DNA of 64,000 bases, from NCBI RefSeq assembly GCF_015350995.1, contig NZ_JADKRW010000002.1:62001-126000 (forward strand), given 5' to 3'. The notes beneath the pieces were generated by a model. That model did not search any database, was not told where the DNA came from, and was given only the letters and a program-made list of their open reading frames with translations. This stretch comes from Curtobacterium sp. VKM Ac-1393. GTDB lineage: Bacteria > Actinomycetota > Actinomycetes > Actinomycetales > Microbacteriaceae. The translations under genes and the position numbers were made by a program. This document shows positions 34,143 to 42,981 of the stretch, in pieces (the stretch's first letter is position 1; every line of letters begins with the position of its first letter).

Positions 34143-35000
34143 TCAGCTGTGCGCCAGGAGCCAGCACATGCCGGCGGCGGCGAAGGCCATCGCCCAGCTC
34201 ACCAGGCTGCCGATCAGGAAGTACTCCGCCTGGTACCCGGTCGTCTCGCGCCGGATCTCGGGGAACCGGACGATGCCCTTGGCCGCGATCAGTGCGGCGA
34301 CCACGGGGAAGGCCCCAGCCACCGCGAACCCGGCCAGCAACAGCCGCTCGATCGGGCCGATCAGGCGTCCGCCCTTGAGGCGAACCGTGCTGTCCCCGGA
34401 CGGTTCGGCGTCGGAATCCGAGCGTCGGCGTCGCCCGAACCGGCGGCGGAGGTCCTCGGCCTCGGCCCCCGTGGCGGCGCCGCGCTGCAGTCCCGGCGGC
34501 AACGCCTGGGCGACGACGACGTTCGCGGAGTCGATGAGGAACAGTGCCGAGCCGACACCGCCCACGACGGCGGCGAGCGGGACGGCGTCGATGAACGCCA
34601 GGCCGGAGCCGTCGTGCCAGTCGACCACGAAACCCGCACCGTCGGGCAGCGGACCCCAGAGCAGCAGCACGGCGACGGCGACGGCGAGCAGGACCGCGGG
34701 CCACGACCCGGACCGTCGCAGCAGCCCGTGGGCAGTCGGCGCGTCACGATCCTCGTCGGCGGTCCCGGCTCCGGCTCGGACCGGCGCGGTCGTGGCGATC
34801 CACGCCGCCGCGAGCACCACCGTGACGAGGACACCCCACACCGGGACGCCGAGACCGAGCCAGGCCACGGCGGAGACGCCGGCCCACAGCACGACGACCG
34901 CGATGGTGGTCAGGGTGCGCTGCCGGTGTGCGTCGGCGCCGGTGCGGGCCCGGACGATGTCGCCCAGACCGATGAGTGCGAGGAGGATCCCGGCGAGCAT
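34143..35000 (-). CDS. Hypothetical membrane protein paired with SatD
   Basis: 285 residues from ATG 35000, overlapping the satD stop by one base (TGATG). Seven or so hydrophobic helices, with a basic cytoplasmic loop (RRRFGRRRRSDSD) between the third pair and the last pair. Family not recognised beyond its conserved pairing with SatD-type genes. Coupled translation suggests the two proteins work together. Confidence 0.75.
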   Translation of the reverse strand: MLAGILLALIGLGDIVRARTGADAHRQRTLTTIAVVVLWAGVSAVAWLGLGVPVWGVLVTVVLAAAWIATTAPVRAGAGTADEDRDAPTAHGLLRRSGSWPAVLLAVAVAVLLLWGPLPDGAGFVVDWHDGSGLAFIDAVPLAAVVGGVGSALFLIDSANVVVAQALPPGLQRGAATGAEAEDLRRRFGRRRRSDSDAEPSGDSTVRLKGGRLIGPIERLLLAGFAVAGAFPVVAALIAAKGIVRFPEIRRETTGYQAEYFLIGSLVSWAMAFAAAGMCWLLAHS

Positions 35001-35644
35001 CAGCGTTCCTGTCCTGCGAGGACCCGGAGGCCCTCGACGATCGCGGCCACGCCCGACTTCTGGACGGATTGGGACACGGCCGACGGGGTGATCCCCTCGG
35101 TCGCGGCGATCTGCGCTTGGGTCTGTCCCTGGGCCAGACCGAGCGCGATGCGTCGGGCCCGAGGCGTCAGGCGGGCCAGGACGTGGTCGCGGCTCAGGAA
35201 GTACGCGTTCACCAGTCGCTCCTCGGTGCCGTGGCGATCGTCGGAGGCGTGGAACCACGACCGGAGGAAGGACGTCCTGCCGTCTTCGCGACGGTGCGTC
35301 TCGTTGATGGCGTCGCGGGCGGACCACCACGCTGGGCCGTCCTGGAGCGGACCGCTCCTGCCGGAGCCCACCGTCCGGACCGTCCCGCGACCCATCCCGA
35401 GACGGACCTGCACCGTCGGTGGCAGCGCGAGCATCGCGGCGGTGCTGGCGACGAGTGCGTCGGTGAGCGTGGCGTAGATCACCTGGAATTCGTCGCCGAC
35501 AGTAGCGTGCACGGGGTCCACCGGGGTGACGTCGGTCGTCTCCTCGAACGCCCGCTCGACCGCACGCTGTGCGGCGGGGCGGTCATCGAGCGTGCGTGAG
35601 TCGACGAGGTCGAGGATCACGGCGTAGACGGGCTCATCGGACAT
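35000..35644 (-). CDS. SatD-family protein
   Basis: 214 residues. The N-terminus AVILDLVDSRTLDDRPA and VHATVGDEFQVIYAT match the SatD family; the C-terminal third is a sigma-70-region-4-like helix-turn-helix (RIALGLAQGQTQAQIAATEGITPSAVSQSVQKS, described in parts). It may therefore bind DNA. SatD was named for an acid-response locus in streptococci, but its activity is unknown. ATG 35644 follows TACACT by six bases (leaderless). First gene of a pair with the membrane protein. Confidence 0.83.
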   Translation of the reverse strand: MSDEPVYAVILDLVDSRTLDDRPAAQRAVERAFEETTDVTPVDPVHATVGDEFQVIYATLTDALVASTAAMLALPPTVQVRLGMGRGTVRTVGSGRSGPLQDGPAWWSARDAINETHRREDGRTSFLRSWFHASDDRHGTEERLVNAYFLSRDHVLARLTPRARRIALGLAQGQTQAQIAATEGITPSAVSQSVQKSGVAAIVEGLRVLAGQER

Positions 35645-35741
35645 GCGTTAAGTGTACGGCTTACTATCGGCGAAATGAAGCCGAGCACTGAACTGGTCAG
35701 TGGCCGGGCTGTCGAGCGCAACGATACGAGAGAACGGCCTC

Positions 35742-35747
35742 TAAGAT
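35742..35747 (+). promoter_or_regulatory. -10 box of tRNA-Val
   Basis: TAAGAT ending nine bases before the mature tRNA; the -35 is unclear. Confidence 0.45.
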
Positions 35748-35755
35748 CGTGTCGC

Positions 35756-35828
35756 GGGCTCTTAGCTCAGTTGGTAGAGCACTTCGTTTACACCGAAGTG
35801 GTCGGCGGTTCGAGCCCGCCAGAGCCCA
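35756..35828 (+). tRNA. tRNA-Val (TAC)
   Basis: 73 bases. Acceptor GGGCTCT/AGAGCCC, anticodon stem CTTCG/CGAAG with loop TTTACAC (anticodon TAC), T-arm GGCGG-TTCGAGC-CCGCC. CCA is not encoded. Confidence 0.97.
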
Positions 35829-35853
35829 CCGCAGACGCGATCAAGGGGGTCCG

Positions 35854-36051
35854 ATGAACAGCCGACGACACCAGCCGGTCCGACAGCACGCCGTCGACTT
35901 CCTGCCGGGAACGAGCGGGAATCCGCTCGCACCGTTCCAGCGCGACTACCAGCCCGGACAGGGTCCGATTCGCCACGACTGGGTGTACCTCGTCCCGATT
36001 GGAGCGGTTCTGGTCGGCGGGGTCATCGGGTTCTTCGTGTGGGGGAGCTGA
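35854..36051 (+). CDS. Small membrane protein
   Basis: 65 residues from ATG 35854, with aaggggg seven bases upstream. A 40-residue hydrophilic N-terminus precedes one C-terminal helix (VYLVPIGAVLVGGVIGFFVW). Not recognised. It may be co-transcribed with the tRNA and with the lipoprotein five bases downstream. Confidence 0.7.
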   Translation: MNSRRHQPVRQHAVDFLPGTSGNPLAPFQRDYQPGQGPIRHDWVYLVPIGAVLVGGVIGFFVWGS

Positions 36052-36055
36052 CGTC

Positions 36056-36607
36056 GTGATCGATCGACCCGCGTCGGTACGACTGCTCGCCGGGCTGATC
36101 GGGGTGGCGATCGCCTCGACCGTCGCGCTGGCGGGATGCTCGGACGGCGACGCCGGACCGCATGCGTCGCCGAGTGCGCACCGAACCGGAGCGCCGCCGA
36201 CGCCGCACGCGAGCCCGACGACCGATGCTGCCGAGTACTTCTCGATCCTGCGGCGTCCCGTCACCGCTGCGGACGCCCTGCCGGAAACGGAACTGGCGCC
36301 GGCTCCGGACGACATGGTCCCGAACAGCGCACGGTTCGCCGTCGAGCACGACGGCACGAAGTACTGGATCGCCACCGTCGCCGACGGCGGAGCATGCCTG
36401 ATCGCATGGAACCGCGATCGCGACAGCCCGGAGAACTACTCGGTGTGCGGCGGCGGGCAGGATCTCGAGCCGGCATCGGTCATCACGAGCATGATCGATG
36501 AGCAGGAGCACCAGACCCTCCTGGTGTCCGACGGTTACACCAGCGGCGAGCCAGACCCGCTGCACGAGCTCGCCCCCAACGTCTGGGTGTCGGCACCCGG
36601 CGACTGA
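36056..36607 (+). CDS. Putative lipoprotein
   Basis: 183 residues from GTG 36056, five bases past the previous stop with ggggag upstream. Signal peptide and lipobox ALAGC-S near Cys 24, then a Pro/Ser/His-rich linker and a globular domain (YFSILRRPVTAADALPETELAPAPDDM, KYWIATVADGGACLIAW, described in parts). It is probably an outer-leaflet anchored protein of unknown role. Confidence 0.77.
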   Translation: MIDRPASVRLLAGLIGVAIASTVALAGCSDGDAGPHASPSAHRTGAPPTPHASPTTDAAEYFSILRRPVTAADALPETELAPAPDDMVPNSARFAVEHDGTKYWIATVADGGACLIAWNRDRDSPENYSVCGGGQDLEPASVITSMIDEQEHQTLLVSDGYTSGEPDPLHELAPNVWVSAPGD

Positions 36608-36643
36608 CCGCGCCGCACGGCTGCCGGCACCACGCTCGTGACG

Positions 36644-36700
36644 CGACGCGGTACGACGAAGCCGATGTCGCACGACGTCGACCTCATCGTTCCGCGTCGG
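36644..36700. repeat. Intergenic palindrome family, imperfect copy
   Basis: Two 27-28-base arms around centre ca (36671-36672) with about six mismatches. Core GATGTCG-CA-CGACGTCGA, the same as the other copies. Confidence 0.88.
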
Positions 36701-36751
36701 AGAAGCACCAGCACAGCCAAGCACCAGACCAGCACCGGACCAGCGCCCGGA

Positions 36752-37918
36752 TCAGCCGGTCACCTCGTGCGGGTACTCCTCCGATCGGCCTTGGAACGCG
36801 AGGATCGCCGGGTTGCGCACGTGACCGTCCTCGATCTCGACGGCGCGACGGATCGTGTCCGAGGCTGCCCACGACGCCGGGCCCTCCATGGCCGGCCGGA
36901 GGAACGGCATGAGCGCCTCGCTGATCTCCCACGTCGTCGAGTTCCAGAGCAGCGACGGGCTGTGGTCGACGGCGTAGTAGTTCGTGCTCTCGCCGACGGT
37001 GATCATCGGATCCGCGAACGTCGTCGCCTGCGCCCACTCGAACCCCATCCCCACGTCGATCGAGACGTCGACGATGAGGCTGCCCGGACGGAACACGCCG
37101 AGGTCCTCGGTGCGCAGGTACGTGAGCGGGGCGTTCGGGTCCTGCAGGGTGCAGTTCACGACGATGTCGTTCTCGGCCAGGTACGGTGCCAATGGCACCG
37201 CGCCGTCCTCGGTCTTGACCGTGCTGCCGGCCGGCTGGTGGTCGTCGATGCCGATCTGCAGCATGTCGACGGAGGGGATCGGGGAGCCGACGGCTGCGAT
37301 GTCCCGGTTCGTCAGGACGCGGACGTCGTGGATGCCGTGGGCGTTCAGTGCGGTCACGGCACCGCGGGCGGTGGCCCCGAAGCCGATCACGACGGCGGTG
37401 AGGCGGCGACCGTAGTCTCCTGTCGACCCGCAGAGCTGCAGCGCGTGGAGGACCGAGCAGTAGCCGGCGAGCTCGTTGTTCTTGTGGAACACGTGCAGGC
37501 TGAACCCGCCGTCCGACCGCCAGTGGTTCATCGACTCCCACGCGATCAGGGTCAGGCGCTTGTCGATCGCGACCTGGGTCAGGCCGGGGTCCTGCACGCA
37601 GTGCGGCCAGCCCCAGAGCACCTGCCCGTCACGCAGGTCCTCGAGGTCGGACGCCTGGGGCTTCGGCAGCAGGACGACGTCGGAGGCGGCGATGAGTTCG
37701 GCGCGGTCCGCGATGCGACCGACGAACGGCGCGAGCTGGTTGTCGGGCACGCCGAACCGCAGGCCGTACCCACGCTCCAGGATGATGTTCGCCCGGAGGT
37801 CGGGGTCGATGCGCTCGAAGTGGGCGGGGTGGATCGGGAGGCGGCGTTCGTCGGGCTTCCGCGACTCGGCCAGCACCCCGAGGGACAGCAGCGGCGATGC
37901 TGCCGGTGTTTGGGTCAT
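36752..37918 (-). CDS. Alanine dehydrogenase / carboxyethylornithine synthase-family enzyme
   Basis: 388 residues. The N-terminal AlaDH/PNT domain begins GVLAESRKPDERRLPIHPAHFERI, and the Rossmann domain has VVIGFGATARGAVTALNAHG near residue 188. His in LPIHPAHF and Lys in VLLPKPQ fit the catalytic pair of the family. Length and the N-terminal motif are nearer to N5-(carboxyethyl)ornithine synthase-like proteins than to classic AlaDH; the amino acid used is not known. TAGAGT lies five bases before ATG and overlaps the end of hipA. Confidence 0.7.
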   Translation of the reverse strand: MTQTPAASPLLSLGVLAESRKPDERRLPIHPAHFERIDPDLRANIILERGYGLRFGVPDNQLAPFVGRIADRAELIAASDVVLLPKPQASDLEDLRDGQVLWGWPHCVQDPGLTQVAIDKRLTLIAWESMNHWRSDGGFSLHVFHKNNELAGYCSVLHALQLCGSTGDYGRRLTAVVIGFGATARGAVTALNAHGIHDVRVLTNRDIAAVGSPIPSVDMLQIGIDDHQPAGSTVKTEDGAVPLAPYLAENDIVVNCTLQDPNAPLTYLRTEDLGVFRPGSLIVDVSIDVGMGFEWAQATTFADPMITVGESTNYYAVDHSPSLLWNSTTWEISEALMPFLRPAMEGPASWAASDTIRRAVEIEDGHVRNPAILAFQGRSEEYPHEVTG

Positions 37919-37926
37919 GGTGCACT

Positions 37927-39141
37927 CTACGGTGACCGCCGCGCGATCTTCGCCGTCTGCTCGAGCGCCAGGTCCCGCATCCGTGACGCTTGGTCCGGAT
38001 CGAGCGCCGACCAAGCTGTCTCGGCACGCTCGGCGACGCCGTCGTAGACCGCTTGCACGTCGCCTCGTACGCGCTCTTCATCGAGGCCGGATGCTCGCGC
38101 GAGCTTCGACCAGTGGTCGTGGGTCAGCTCTTGCGGGTACTGGGCGCCCCCGATGCGCATGGCGAGTTGCTGGTCGTACTGGGGCCAGAGTCGTGTCGGG
38201 AGCGCGTCGTAGAGGGGGGACAAGGTGATCCCCGTCGGTCGGAGCAGGACCGAGTAGTTCTTCGCATGTGCATCGGCGTTCCCGATGGCGGCGTTGAACG
38301 CCAGTTGCCGGACGAAGTCGTGCGCAGCGCCGTCCGAGGGATCGTGCTGCCGGAGTGTCGTGATGATCGGCTTCGCACCGATCGAGTACTTGTTCTTCCC
38401 CTCGAGGCCGAGCGCCTGAGCGAGGTCCTCCATGTGCAGGCGTGCGACGAAACCGTTCGGCCGGGGTGCGCGATCGAACCGCTCGACGATGTACGCCCGT
38501 TCGCCAGCGACCTCGAGCACGCTGGCCGCTGGTGCATCGAGACCGACCTGACGGGCGAGGGTCTCCGCTGCGACCTCGGCCGCCTCAGCTCCGCGGTTCT
38601 CTCTGTGGGCCGGTTTGACGATGTGCGTCGATGCCACCGATTCGTTCGACCAGAACCAGCTGCCGTCGATCGACGCGAGCGCGAACTTCGGCTGCGAGCC
38701 AGCGAGAGAGAAGCGTGCCGGCTCGCTCCGCTCCCACCACTGATCGGGGTCCTGGTGCAGGCTGCTGATCCGGTAGGCGATCGCATCGTCCTCGGCGAAC
38801 AGGAGCGCCTCGGCAGGACTCTTCGGACGCTCCGACGTTGGCAAGAGCACGAGTCCGCCCGCAACGTCACCACCCATCGCGGCGAGGAGGTCGAACGTGC
38901 GGGTCGATGCCGCGCCGGTGACCCGCCGCATCCAGTCGCGCGCCTCTCGGCGATCCGGCAAGAGGTTGTCCAGGAACCGCTCAGCAGCGCGCGCCGATGC
39001 GGAACCGTCTCGTGGTAACGACAGCGACACCGGTGCATCAGACGCGGCATCGTCGTACCGCAGCTGGACTCGCCCGCCCGCGTCCTCCACGAACTCGCCG
39101 ACGTACCCACCCTCCAGCCAGGCGTGCAGACGATCGGTCAC
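37927..39141 (-). CDS. hipA: HipA-type kinase toxin
   Basis: 404 residues from GTG 39141, overlapping the antitoxin stop. HipA kinases phosphorylate and disable an aminoacyl-tRNA synthetase (GltX in E. coli), causing dormancy. N-terminal couple-HipA domain (AWLEGGYVGEFVEDAGGRVQLRY, in parts), then the kinase: SLAGSQPKFAL near 145-154, VERFDR near 219, catalytic Asp 290 in NADAHAKN and metal-binding Asp 312 in LSPLYDALP. All catalytic residues are present, so it is likely active. Confidence 0.93.
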   Translation of the reverse strand: MTDRLHAWLEGGYVGEFVEDAGGRVQLRYDDAASDAPVSLSLPRDGSASARAAERFLDNLLPDRREARDWMRRVTGAASTRTFDLLAAMGGDVAGGLVLLPTSERPKSPAEALLFAEDDAIAYRISSLHQDPDQWWERSEPARFSLAGSQPKFALASIDGSWFWSNESVASTHIVKPAHRENRGAEAAEVAAETLARQVGLDAPAASVLEVAGERAYIVERFDRAPRPNGFVARLHMEDLAQALGLEGKNKYSIGAKPIITTLRQHDPSDGAAHDFVRQLAFNAAIGNADAHAKNYSVLLRPTGITLSPLYDALPTRLWPQYDQQLAMRIGGAQYPQELTHDHWSKLARASGLDEERVRGDVQAVYDGVAERAETAWSALDPDQASRMRDLALEQTAKIARRSP

Positions 39142-39782
39142 ACGGAGTCCTCGACGGAAGCGGTCGGGAGCGCCAGCGGCTGTACATCGAGCGCGCGGAC
39201 GATCCGCAGGACCGTCGGCAACGACGAGACCGGGCGCCCGGACTCGATGGACCGCACGTCTCCTTCGCTCGTGTCGGCCCGTTCGGCCAGCTCAGCTCGG
39301 GTGAGACCGTGGATGGCGCGTTCATCGGAGACGACCCGCGCCAGGCGCGCAGGCGAGTTGAGGAAGCGACGCCGTGCGCGCCGCACTCGCGCCGCGACCT
39401 GATCGTCTTCGCCCCGCATCGCAGCACGCACGAGCACCTCGCCGAGGGTGTGCGACACGGGTGCCGCTGCCCCGCGGAACCAGGCTCGCAGCAGTGCTGC
39501 CGGCTCGTCTGCGTTGCGGACCTGCGCCAGGTAGTGAGCAATCCGGACACGGTCCGACCCGACGAGACCCTCGACCGTGGTGTCGGACAGCGCGTGCAGG
39601 AAGAGGCCTCTGGTGCGGGGGCTCATCGGTCTCGTCCCCGCTGACACGACTGCGATCGCGTCGTCCTCGATCACCCACCGACGCCCGGTGTGACGAGCCG
39701 GTAGCTTCCCGTGCTGCGCGAGTGCGCGGACCCGACGCTCCGAGATCCCGGTTCGCGCGGCGTACTCGGCGGTGGTCGGCAT
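39138..39782 (-). CDS. HipB-type antitoxin with extra N-terminal helix-turn-helix
   Basis: 214 residues, about twice a normal HipB. The C-terminal XRE domain (LTRAELAERADTSEGDVRSIESGRPVSSLPTVLRIV, in parts, near 160-200) is HipB-like. The N-terminus (TTAEYAARTGISERRVRALAQHGKLPARHTGRRWVI, in parts) is an excisionase/MerR-like helix-turn-helix. A helical linker joins them. It should neutralise HipA and repress the operon, perhaps binding two kinds of site. TACCAT lies six bases before ATG 39782 (leaderless). Confidence 0.85.
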   Translation of the reverse strand: MPTTAEYAARTGISERRVRALAQHGKLPARHTGRRWVIEDDAIAVVSAGTRPMSPRTRGLFLHALSDTTVEGLVGSDRVRIAHYLAQVRNADEPAALLRAWFRGAAAPVSHTLGEVLVRAAMRGEDDQVAARVRRARRRFLNSPARLARVVSDERAIHGLTRAELAERADTSEGDVRSIESGRPVSSLPTVLRIVRALDVQPLALPTASVEDSV

Positions 39783-39833
39783 GGACCGATGGTAGGCGCT
39801 GCGGAACAAGAAGTGCAACGGACGCCGAGGCGC

Positions 39834-40302
39834 TCACCCTGAGAACGGTGTGTCCGCGGCGAGCGTCGCGGACACCAGGCGGGCGAAGTCGAAGTCGGGG
39901 CCGTCCGTCGCCTCGTGATCGACCAACAGCCCGCGCATCCCGACGGCCCGGGCCGCCTCGACGTCGTGCGCAACGCTGTCACCGACGAACAGGCACTCGT
40001 CCGGCGCGACCCCGAGCTCCGCCGCCACGATCCGGAACGCTCGACCGTCCGGCTTCTGCACTCCGATCCGTTCCGAGGTGCACACAACGTCGATCGCGTC
40101 GAGCAGGCCGATGCAGCGTGATCTGCCCGGCGCGCCAGCGCTCGAACTGTTCGGCCTCGGCGGTGAACCAGCGACCGAGGGCCGTCTCCGAGAGCTCGAC
40201 CCCGAGCGACTCGAGGAACTGTCCTGCGCCGGTGGACGCGGCACCACGATGGTCGAACAGCGTCCCGTCGAGGTCGAACACGACCGCCAGCAGCTCCGCC
40301 AT
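39834..40302 (-). pseudogene. HAD-superfamily hydrolase, decayed by internal deletion and frameshift
   Basis: The N-terminal half from ATG 40302 reads MAELLAVVFDLDGTLFDHRG (motif I) in one frame up to about 40110. The C-terminal half (CTSERIGVQKPDGRAF and FVGDSVAHDVEAARAVG, motifs III and IV) is in another frame. The stretch between, which normally contains motif II and the core strands (about 60 residues in relatives), is missing. The promoter (TACGCT six bases before ATG) is intact. The two halves cannot be one working enzyme. Confidence 0.78.
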
Positions 40303-40408
40303 GCCCCCAGCGTACGAAGAAGCGACCCGCACGGAGTGGACCACCCCGCGGCACCTCCGCCAAGATGCACTGGGAGGCCCTGTCCTGCCGGAAGCGGAGT
40401 CACCCCCC

Positions 40409-41734
40409 ATGCGAGTCCTGAGCACCGTCCTGCTCATCGTGCTGATCACGGCGCTCACCCTCGGCGGAACCCTGCTGGCGGTGTTCGAACTCAGCGACGC
40501 CTCGGACGGCTTGATCATCGCGGCGAGCATCAGCATCCCGATGTTCGTGGTCGGACCGGCCCTGGTCGGGTCGCTGGCCGGGTACTGGGACCACCGGTCG
40601 TCTCCGGACAGCTCGCGGTACCTGCGGTGGTGGCTGCTGGGCGCGGTCGTCGTGGACCTCGCCGGCGCGGTGGTCATCGTGCTCGCGTCGGTCTCAGCCG
40701 GTGCGCCGGTCTGGGTGCCGGTGGTGCTGATCGGGGGAGCGGCGGTGCTGCTGGCGGTTGCACGTCCGCTCGGTGCGCTGTTCCGGCGGACGGAGCCGGC
40801 CCCGACGGAGTACCCGGTCGGCTACCGGTTCGGAGCGGCCGAACTCCGCCACACGATCGTGGTGATCGCGGTGACCTTCGGCGTGTCGATCGTCGTCGTG
40901 ACGATCGGCGTGGTGGTCCTGGCCGCCTTCACCGGGGACGACCCGGCTGGACTCACCCAGGCGGCCGTGCTCGCCGGCCAGCTGGTCTTCACGGCGACTG
41001 CGTTCGCAGCCCTGCTCCAGTCGCTGCCGTTGAACGGGCTCCTGCGGGCGTCCGCCGGCCACGACCTCGGTCGGCTCCGCCGGTTCGCGAAGGTCGTGCT
41101 CCGTGGTGCGGACCTGCCCCTCGACCCCGCCGAGCGACTCGGAGCCGTCCGGTACGCCACGGTGGTCCCGCTCGCGCTGCGCTTCCAGCTCGTCTACCTC
41201 GGCCTGCTGTACACCGCGATCGCGTTCCAGATGGTCTCGACGGCGCTTCGCGGCGACCTCGGGGTCTTCCCGCTGGTCGTCCTGGTCGTCATGGTCGCGG
41301 TGCTCGGCTGGGTCGTCCCACTCACCCTCCGCCGGATCCGCAGCGCGACGGCGTACGCGGCGCAGCACGCGGACCAGCTCGACGTCGACCAGACTCGACC
41401 CGTGCCCCAGACCATCCACTTCCACCGGAAGCACCACGACGCCGTCCAGCGCGGCGAGAAGGTCACGACGGTCCGTTGGCAGGAGGACGTCCGCCCCGGC
41501 CCGGCGGTGTTCGTCTTCGACGAGCACCCAACGGCACGGCCGCTGGACGGTGCGGTCACCGAGGTGACCAACCACCCCCTCGCGGACCTGACCCCCGCGG
41601 CCGCGCACCAGCCGGCGGGCACCGACATGGTCGAGTTCGCCACGCAACTGCGCGCCAACTACTACCCGGACATGCCGGACGACGCCGTCGTCCAGGTCGC
41701 GGTCATCGCGCTCGACGCGACGCAGCGCGGCTGA
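40409..41734 (+). CDS. Multi-pass membrane protein with C-terminal ASCH-like domain
   Basis: 441 residues from ATG 40409 (gaagcggag upstream). Eight hydrophobic helices fill residues 4-320. The last 110 residues are soluble and begin TIHFHRKHHDAVQRGEKVTTVRW, matching the start of ASCH (PUA-like) domains, with GAVTEVTNHPLADLT following. ASCH domains bind RNA or nucleosides and are normally free or fused to cytosolic enzymes. Neither half has a known role here. Confidence 0.75.
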   Translation: MRVLSTVLLIVLITALTLGGTLLAVFELSDASDGLIIAASISIPMFVVGPALVGSLAGYWDHRSSPDSSRYLRWWLLGAVVVDLAGAVVIVLASVSAGAPVWVPVVLIGGAAVLLAVARPLGALFRRTEPAPTEYPVGYRFGAAELRHTIVVIAVTFGVSIVVVTIGVVVLAAFTGDDPAGLTQAAVLAGQLVFTATAFAALLQSLPLNGLLRASAGHDLGRLRRFAKVVLRGADLPLDPAERLGAVRYATVVPLALRFQLVYLGLLYTAIAFQMVSTALRGDLGVFPLVVLVVMVAVLGWVVPLTLRRIRSATAYAAQHADQLDVDQTRPVPQTIHFHRKHHDAVQRGEKVTTVRWQEDVRPGPAVFVFDEHPTARPLDGAVTEVTNHPLADLTPAAAHQPAGTDMVEFATQLRANYYPDMPDDAVVQVAVIALDATQRG

Positions 41735-41766
41735 CGTCAGCCATGGCGGTGGCCGTCACGACCTGA

Positions 41767-41810
41767 CGGACGGGAGGCCCGCTGCGGCCCCGCACCGTGC
41801 CTCCCGTCCG
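41767..41810. terminator. Bidirectional terminator
   Basis: 12-bp perfect arms cggacgggaggc (41767-41778) and gcctcccgtccg (41799-41810) between convergent genes. Confidence 0.75.
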
Positions 41811-41845
41811 CACGGGGTCGCGCCCAGGGCGCGGCGAGCCGCCCG

Positions 41846-42862
41846 TCAGCGGTGCAGCGTCGTCTTCGGGTACTCGCCGTAGCGGGTCGTGTACTCGGCC
41901 GAGAACCGGCCGAGGTGCGCGAACCCCCACCGCCGGGCGACCTCGCTGACCGAGCTGCTCGCGGTGTCGAGGCGGAGCAGGTCGCCACGGACCCGCTGCA
42001 GTCGCACGGAGCGGACGTAGGCCGACGGCGGCATGCCGAACAGACGCTGGAACGACTCCTGCACGGCGCGGACGCTCAGACCGGATACGCTGGCGAGGTC
42101 CGAGACCGCGATGGGTTCCGCCGCGTGGTCGTGCACGTGGTCGACCGCGCGGCGGATGCGGGCGTTCCGCGGTGCCCACAGCGCGCTCGACGGTTCCGCT
42201 GCCCGCGGCGGGTACAGGGCGAGGAAGGCGACGGCCACGGCGCGTGTGGCGTCCGACCACGCGGGCGTCGCGACACCGTGCTCGGCGAGGACCCGACGAG
42301 CGGACTCGAGGACCTGGCGCCACCGGGTCACGGCCTCCACGGTCGGCACGGTGCGCTCGTCGAGGTGCAGGCCCCCGGCTGGCAGGCCGTGCCGTTCCTC
42401 GGCGACGGTGCGCACGAACCCGCGGTCGAGGTGCACCATGACGGCGTCGTGGTTGCGGGCCTCGACCACGGAGCGCCGCTCGGTCGGCACCAGCGCCGGC
42501 GTGCCGGGCGCCACCGGGCCGGCCCCGCGCAGCAGGTCGAGCGAGACGACGCCGCCGAGCACGAGCACGACGACGTACGAGTCGTCGGGTGCCGTCGTGC
42601 CCCGGACGTAGCCGCGCATCTGGGACCGGCGGAGCGTGACGTTGCCGTCGCCGACGGCCAGGTAGCGGAACGAGTAGGCACCGGTGGTCGACCGGGTCTG
42701 CCAGTCGGTACCCGACACCAGGCCCGGGATCCGCTCGAGCGCCTGCTCGGGCGTGGTCGCCGAGGCCTCCAGGCGGACCGGCGCGGTCGAAGCCGGCGCG
42801 ACGGGCTCGGTGGTGTTCGCGGATGACGTCTCTTCGACGGATTGCAGCGGCACGATGGACAT
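41846..42862 (-). CDS. AraC-family transcriptional regulator
   Basis: 338 residues. An N-terminal cupin-like region (VVLVLGGVVSLDLLRGAG) resembles AraC-binding-like domains. The C-terminal AraC/XylS double helix-turn-helix is complete: AEPIAVSDLASVSGLSVRAVQESFQRLFGMPP and SVSEVARRWGFAHLGRFSAEYTTRYGEYP (each quoted in part). It may act on the small gene just upstream or on itself. Target is unknown. A similar but distinct AraC gene lies on the other side of that small gene. Confidence 0.9.
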   Translation of the reverse strand: MSIVPLQSVEETSSANTTEPVAPASTAPVRLEASATTPEQALERIPGLVSGTDWQTRSTTGAYSFRYLAVGDGNVTLRRSQMRGYVRGTTAPDDSYVVVLVLGGVVSLDLLRGAGPVAPGTPALVPTERRSVVEARNHDAVMVHLDRGFVRTVAEERHGLPAGGLHLDERTVPTVEAVTRWRQVLESARRVLAEHGVATPAWSDATRAVAVAFLALYPPRAAEPSSALWAPRNARIRRAVDHVHDHAAEPIAVSDLASVSGLSVRAVQESFQRLFGMPPSAYVRSVRLQRVRGDLLRLDTASSSVSEVARRWGFAHLGRFSAEYTTRYGEYPKTTLHR

Positions 42863-42981
42863 CCCTGATCGACTCGAGGAACACAGGAGTTCCGGCGACC
42901 GGGGTCCGGGGCAGCTGCCGCCAACGTACGTCCGTCCGGGACCGTCCGCAAGGGTGCGTGCTCGACGGACGCTCGCGACGA

